Origin: Ectocarpus siliculosus | Lineage: Eukaryota; Sar; Phaeophyceae; Ectocarpales; Ectocarpaceae | Direction: 5' to 3' | Assembly (NCBI GenBank): GCA_000310025.1 | Contig: FN648676.1 | Span: forward strand, 55,647 to 82,910 | DNA: 27,264 nucleotides | Part shown: one piece after another, positions 21,689-27,264 of the stretch | How positions within the stretch are numbered: position 1 is the stretch's first letter | How the letters are laid out: each line of letters begins with the position of its first letter | Notes under the pieces: generated by a model | What the model was told of the DNA's origin: nothing | Database searches by the model: none | Seen by the model: the letters and a program-made list of their open reading frames with translations, nothing else | Program-made: the position numbers and the translations under genes

Positions 21689-23879
21689 GTGAGATTTTCG
21701 TCTCTCTCAGTTCTCTTGCCGGACCAACCTTTTTCTATCTCCTAGATGTGCCTGTCGGATAATTCTGGTATGTATGTCAACATCATGCCAAGTATTCGAA
21801 TGACGGGCGCGCGGCGAATACAGCAGTGTGTGCGTGCGCGGAGGATGTCGGTGTCAGCGCACCACTTACAAGGTCCTTTTTTTATCGGGCTACGGCTCGT
21901 TTTCCTTGGACGGTAACGACGGCATTCTCTACGGCCTTAATTACGGCTGCGATGGCTCTTATGTAGCAATGGCCATTTGATGCATCCTTCGATATGTCGT
22001 TGCTTTATAAAGTACCTTTGAGCGAAAGCCGCATGGACCGGCTGTAGAAGAGTGGGGAAAACCCAATACTCCGTAGACTTCGAAGACCTTGCACTCCATC
22101 CGCAAGAAGATCCCTCGCTTTCTCTTTTCTGATGTCGAAAAAGCTCTTGGGCACCATGTCGCCGCAACAGACCAAAGTAGCGAAGACTAAAACTAGCTGC
22201 GGTCGGGGCGGAGCTGGGCAAGTGTAGTTGCTTTAGTATTTGTTGGACCAGTATCTCTCAAGCATGTGCTCACGATGGGAACCTCGAAACACATTGGCGC
22301 TGGGCACAAGAAATTGAAACATAGAGGTTACACACAGGCAGTAAAGACTCAACACGATGCCAAGGCCTCAGGATCCCTGCAGTTGTTGATGTTATTCGTG
22401 GGCGTGACGGATACGCCCGGTACTACACCAGAGAAGAGTCACCCCGCCTCTCTCGCGGGCGTTGACTTAGGGGTAATTCCCGGGGTCGGCTCGTTTTGGT
22501 CCCCTGGGAATTTCATGGACTCCAAGTGCCGCGCGCAGTTCAGATCTACCTCTGCTTCAAGTTAGGCGCTCACAGAAGCCGACACATGGGGGAATCGAAG
22601 CCCAGATTTTTCGCCGTGGTGAAAACGATCTGCGGCAACAATGACCTCGACTCCGAAGACATGCAGAGAGTTTTCAATTGCCAGCGAGACAACCCGACAG
22701 TTGGACCGTTTTTGCCTGAGAACAATGAGGTCAAGGGGCACAGGGCCCCGACTGCGAGGCTCGGCCGCTCCCCCGCTCATGATCATGCGTCAGGCATACT
22801 CTACCCCAAGCTGCCCCGCAGAGGTACCCTTTGGCGCAGAATGGCGCACACACCACGAAAGGAAGAAAACGTGCCACTCGTACAATATCGCCTACAGAAC
22901 GCCCTTTGAACCGACCTTGCTTTCCCTCCGAAGACGGGAAAATAAGGCGTCGACGCGTGGCTATGAAGCGTTGCCAACGCTCCACCATCGTGCACAGAGA
23001 GCTGTCCGACAGCCCATCTGTCGGTACTTGGGCCCTGCCCGCTACCGAAAACGCCACAACTTTTGAGAACCTGACGGTTGATAACTTGCATGCTCTAAAG
23101 GGTTGACACTTAACCCCTTTGGGTCTAGGCTGGACTGTCAGATTTTTTTTTTTGCGCCAAAAAAAAAAGATTAGAGCGAGAGCGAGCGGGAGAGAGAGAA
23201 GTGCAGAGAAAGACACCAGTGTACTTCTGCACACGCAACAGCTATCTCCCCCTGTAGGCCATGAGAGAAGCCGGCGACAGGGTGGTGGCCACAGACAGGG
23301 TCGTAGAAGGGTTGGTGGGTGGTCGCGCTGCGGTCAGTAGGGCAGGTTAGCTGTGTAGCCTTTGAAATGATCAGTCGTCTAGCTGCCTCAACTAGTCTAT
23401 TTTCGGTATATTGTAAATGATCAGTCCAGAGAGGGCAAAATGATCAGTGAAGACCCATAGCTGGTATTTGTACTTCTGTACTTCTCTGTTCTCTGTCCCC
23501 CCCCGAAATGTGCCCTGCCAACTCTCTAGAGCTCCTGTGTTTTTCAAACAACAAGCACATCCACCAGCACACACCTGTACCTCGTGGTTTCCTAGGTTCG
23601 GGCGAGGGTGGTATGTGTGGCGCTACGAGTGTGGATGTGTTGCTGTTATGTTTTACTCGTCTACAGCAGTAGTAGTGTTGTTGTAGCGTTCGTTGTAGCT
23701 GTTGACACAATGACTGCTGGATCTTCGGAACGATTTTCAAATTGTTGGGAACCACGATATCCTCGATATCTGGGCTTCGGCAGGGACTGCAATACCCCTC
23801 CCTTTTGCTGTCCTCTGCTCTTTGCAGCAGTGGCTTCCTACGTTCGGGCGAGTGTATGTGTGGTGCTGCGAAAGAACAC

Positions 23880-23903
23880 ATATGTATGTATGTATGTATG
23901 TAC
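23880..23903. repeat. (TATG)n microsatellite
   Basis: About five to six TATG units in noncoding DNA. Confidence 0.85.
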
Positions 23904-24020
23904 TGTATGCACACACGCGTTCATTGACATGTGCATACGTTGAGAGATTCATGATTTGGCATTGATTGGCCCCATTCCCATTCCTGAGACCTTGACATTA
24001 CCCGCTGTCACTGAAGTCTC

Positions 24021-24066
24021 TTCATTGGTCAGCCGGTTAGCGCGGGTGCTAATAATCTAGACACAC
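24021..24066 (+). repeat. tRNA-Ile-like SINE or pseudogene fragment, copy 2
   Basis: Reads TTGGTCAGCCGGTTAGCGCG then GGTGCTAATAATC. The GGTTAG, GCG and TGCTAATAA elements have the same order and spacing as the D arm and anticodon arm of eukaryotic tRNA-Ile (AAT anticodon). After the anticodon arm the similarity ends and no B box follows. Shares over 20 bases with 20313-20360 on the other strand. Confidence 0.5.
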
Positions 24067-25173
24067 CTACCTATGGACTTGCCAATACACGGCGCGAAGG
24101 GCTGCAGGGCGGCAACTCCACGACTTGCCACTACACCAGCATTTGCAAATGATCAATCAATGGTCAGTGAGAACGCCTGAAGACTCAAAAGGGTTAAAGA
24201 GCTTGAAAATATGAACAGGTGCTCAGTTAAGAACCCATTACTAAAACCTGTATAAAAATCCTATACTAACACCTGTAGGGTCGACGGTGGGTTAGTCACG
24301 CCACAGGGGGGATAAGACGGATCGCGGGCAAGCCATAGTGATGACGCCTTTTGTTCGGAAAAGTTCGAGCTTCAATGTTCGAGTGCGGGCGGGTGGTGAT
24401 GAATTCCCTCTCTTACGGTAACATCAGACCGAAGAACGAAAGAGTCTTGCAGTACGCAGTTCGTGCGCCCCTGCCCCGCCCCTACCCCGCTCTCTAGCTG
24501 TCCTTCACCTTCCTTTGTCATGCGTCGGTGGATTTTCCGATAAAGGTAGGTTGAACAAGCAGCTGCACGTGCATGTAGGTTGGATTTTCTCAGGTTGGCC
24601 TGATGCGAGCTCTGGGGGTGGCCTTCGACCGAGTTGTTGCTCTTGTTGGGGGGAAAGATCGGGAGCGAAGTCGTGCTGTTGGACATGGCTTCTCTCCCCC
24701 TTTTGCCACGCGGTGTTCGTGTCTTTGTCGCCTTAGTAGCCAGGATTTTTCTCGTGACCAACATTTTCCGGGGGCTGAACTTCGTAGTTTGTGTTTGTGT
24801 TTGTGGCACTTCACATGCATTGCTTTGGGAGAAGATGGGGTATCCAGTATCCCCTCTTCTCCAATACTGAACTTTCGTGGTTGGTCACAAGCTATTCCAA
24901 CCCCACCACCCTTAGGCGTTTCCCATTTACACCCTAAGACATTACTCAGTCTGCATCCTGAGGTGTTATCCATTCTTCACGCCTCGGCGAGCTCGCCGTA
25001 TGGTCGAGGGAGCCTATCTGAATTAACCCCCTGTGGCAGAAACATGTACCAACGTCCGATCGTTGTCGGAGGTTTCCCAATCATGAAAACATTACGACGA
25101 TACTCAGATGCGGAATGTTAATTTTCTGTATTCGAACAAGCATCTCGAGGCAACAAGCGCAACGAAAGGACTA

Positions 25174-25187
25174 CCCCCCCCCCCCCC
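25174..25187. repeat. Poly-C tract (14 C) at the 5' edge of the LINE
   Basis: Fourteen C lie just upstream of the first recognisable LINE coding sequence. It may mark the junction of a 5'-truncated insertion. Confidence 0.8.
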
Positions 25188-25189
25188 TC

Positions 25190-27264
25190 TCCTAGTCAAG
25201 GAGCACATGTGCGACATAATGAGGTGATCAGCGACACCAAATTCAACGAAAGCATGTGGATAAGGGTACCAGGGGAACGGGGAAGGAAGGACATGTTCGT
25301 AGGAAATGTATGTATGCCACCAGAGTCGAAGAATATGGTGAAGGACATCAGGATAGGGTTCGAGGAGGTAGCAGCGGATGTACAAAACTGAAAGGGAGAA
25401 GTAGTTCTAGTTGGGGACTTCAATTCAAGAATCGGGCGAACCACGAACCCACACGGAGCCATAGGGCAATACGGGGAGGGAGCCACGAACAAAAACGGGG
25501 AAGAAATGCTGAGGTTCCTTGACAGTAGCGAGATGAAGGTGTTGAACGGTAGAGTACGAAAGACAGAACCGGAATGGACTAGGCAATGTTTCAAAACAGG
25601 AGAACGCTCCATCCTTGACTATATTGTCGTAGAGAATGGGGGGAAAGAGACGGAAGTACTAGTATGCACAACGGATGTAGGCACTACAGACCACGCGTTG
25701 GTGTGGACAGCCCTACAACAGACGAGAGTCATACAGAGTAGGCGACGCAGGAAAATGTACAGATGGAGAATAGATAAGCTAGAAGAAACGAGGGTAGAGT
25801 TCCAAGAAGAGATGGCTATAAACGACAAGAAACTCTCGGAGTTGATAGAGGCAATGGGCACACCGAAGGATGCCGAAGGCCGGGACCAGGCCGGGTCTAG
25901 AATCATAGAAGGGTGGGAAGAGCTGGTAAACACAACAGCAAGTAGAGTTCTAGGTAGAAAGTTGATAGTTTGTAAGAGAGCAGTGAAGTGGTGGGACGAA
26001 GAAATCAAGCAAGCAATTCGAGTACGTAGAGAATCACACGCAAAATATGCGGCAGGGAAAACAGATGCAGGATGGAAGGAGTATGTTGAAAGTAGAAAGA
26101 GGGTGAAGGAGTTGGTCGTGAAGAAGAAGAAAGGGTTGTGGGAGGAAGTAGTCCAAAAGACTAACGAAGATTTTGAGGGGGGGATGAAGCAAATGTGGGT
26201 AGGAATTCAAGGGATAGTGGGCAAGAAAAGAGGGGGAGACACGGAAATAACGACACTAAGATCTGCCGAGGGTAAGATGGTAAGCAGTTCTAAAGGAAAG
26301 AGGGAAGTACTAGTAGAGCACTACCGCAAACTTGGGACACCCATCCACCAACGACAACTTCGACTCGGAGTTTGAGAAGGAAATCAACTCGTGGGCAGAG
26401 GAAAACGTTGAAAGATCTCGGAGGGAACGTAGTGATATAGACGGGTTGCAGGGAGAGTTCACATGAGAAGAGGTAGAGGACTGCGTAGCGAAACTCAGGA
26501 ATAGAAAAGCGGCAGGGGCTGATGGAATTGTGGATGAGCTTTTGAAACAGGGGGGGGAGGGGATGATTAACATGTTGGTCCGGATATTCAACTGGATATG
26601 GAAACACGAGTACGCGCCGAAGAGATGGAGAGAAGGAGTAGTCGTGAACCTGTTCAAAAAGGGGGATAAAGCTGACCCGGGGAATTATAGAGGGATAACC
26701 CTGCTGAGCACAGTGGGGAAACTGTTTGGCAAGATGATAGACAATAGAATGGGAGACATGTTGGAGGGGAAACAAAAGATCAGCGAAGGACAAGCTGGAT
26801 TTAGACCAGATCGTAGTTGTGTAGACCATGTATATACGTTGAGTAAAATTATCCAAGGTAGGAAAGACGCCGGGCGTACGACATACTGTTTCTTCCTAGA
26901 TGTACAAAAAGCCTACGACACCATATGACGCAATGGATTGTGGAAAAAGATGTGGGACATCGGGATGCGGGGGAAAATGTGGAGGATGTTGAAAAAGATG
27001 ACAGAATGCACAAGAAGTGCGGTGATGTTGGATGGGGAAATTTCGAAGTACGTGGATATACTCCAAGGAGTCGCACAGGGCTGTACGATGTCACCCACTC
27101 TTTTAAGATTTACATCAACGATTTGATAAGGGCGGTTGAAGCAGCAAGACAGGGAGTCCAAGTAGGGGGAAAGAGTGTGTCCGGACTGATGTTTGCAGAT
27201 GATTTCGTGGGGGTATCCGAAACACCAGAAGGGTTGCAAGAACAAATAGATGCGGCGGTAGGAT
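25190..27264 (+). mobile_element. Degenerate non-LTR retrotransposon (LINE), endonuclease plus reverse transcriptase, runs off the right end
   Basis: The endonuclease part holds the ending of the AP-endonuclease-like domain (VVLVGDFNSRIG, then DYIVV and TTDHALV). A charged linker with WWDEEI follows. The reverse transcriptase shows RNRKAAGADGI, GNYRGITLLS, FLDVQKAYD, QGVAQGCTMSPT and the catalytic FADD. The reading frame is broken: TGA at 25389-25391, a +1 shift near 26340, TGA at 26464-26466 and 26926-26928, and a one-base loss near 27105 that moves the frame before the YINDL region. The 5' part, including any first ORF and most of the endonuclease, is missing or beyond recognition; the 3' end lies outside the window. 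The clade (L1, RTE, CR1 or other) cannot be decided from this piece. Confidence 0.9.
25209..27243 (+). pseudogene. LINE endonuclease/reverse transcriptase ORF, inactivated
   Basis: The coding remnant of the element above. It reads in one frame from 25209 to about 26340, apart from one TGA, and in the next frame from there to about 27105 apart from two TGA, then in a third frame to the edge. The TGA at 26926 sits where related elements have Trp before the RNGLW-like stretch, so TGG to TGA fits. All three stops can be explained by single C-to-T or G-to-A changes, typical of methylated, silenced repeats. Confidence 0.85.

Larger units (their letters stand above)
21689..25190. other. Unassigned DNA upstream of the LINE
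   Basis: Open frames near 22496-23106 and 24603-25121 are moderately long but match nothing I recognise. They could be remnants of mobile elements. Small repeats include three ATGATCAGT copies at about 23366-23450, a TATG microsatellite at 23880-23903 and the tRNA-like fragment at 24021-24066. Confidence 0.4.

Noticed and set aside
25389-26928. Reassigned TGA codon or selenocysteine in the LINE ORF
   Set aside because: The element also has frameshifts, and other genes in the window end at TGA or TAA with normal code, so simple decay is enough.

Overview
The window looks like nuclear DNA of a photosynthetic stramenopile, most likely a brown alga of the Ectocarpus type. This is inferred, not proven. 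Genes are split by many short GT-AG introns. One exon starts with a signal peptide followed at once by a Phe-led, ASAFAP-like plastid-entry motif, as in algae with secondary red plastids. A secreted protein carries Lin-12/Notch-like repeats with the YDGGDCCECTC core that I associate with brown algal proteins. The DNA is gene-sparse and rich in microsatellites, minisatellites and decayed retroelements. It has a 214-base N gap and poor-quality sequence at the left edge. There is no operon structure or other bacterial feature.

Layout: 1-680 is contig-edge sequence without a recognisable gene. 682-3549 (+) holds cytochrome P450 copy 1, 5' incomplete. 3550-5726 has no supported gene. 5727-7758 (-) holds a three-exon gene for a 178-residue secreted protein with two Notch-like modules; all phases close and it appears complete. 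7759-12881 is gene-poor and includes the gap at 11493-11706. 12882-16256 (-) holds P450 copy 2, a close paralogue of copy 1 in opposite orientation; its N-terminal exons were not found. 16257-20729 is repeat-rich: a G tract, a 67-base minisatellite, a duplicated unknown element and a tRNA-like fragment. 20730-21062 (-) is a first exon with a plastid-type presequence. 21531-21688 (+) is a weaker signal-peptide exon. 21689-25190 is repeats and unassigned DNA. From about 25190 to the right end (+) lies a broken LINE with endonuclease and reverse transcriptase domains, running out of the window.

The two P450s are tail-to-tail paralogues flanking the secreted-protein gene. They share exon boundaries, except that copy 2 has one extra intron right after the ExxR motif and copy 1 has lost the GT of its last donor site. 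An inverted duplication followed by divergence explains this best. Copy 1 shows several signs of decay. I see no multi-gene system with a shared function. The most distinctive items are the P450 pair, the two-module secreted protein with a matched loss of two cysteines, and a nested hairpin inside a P450 intron.
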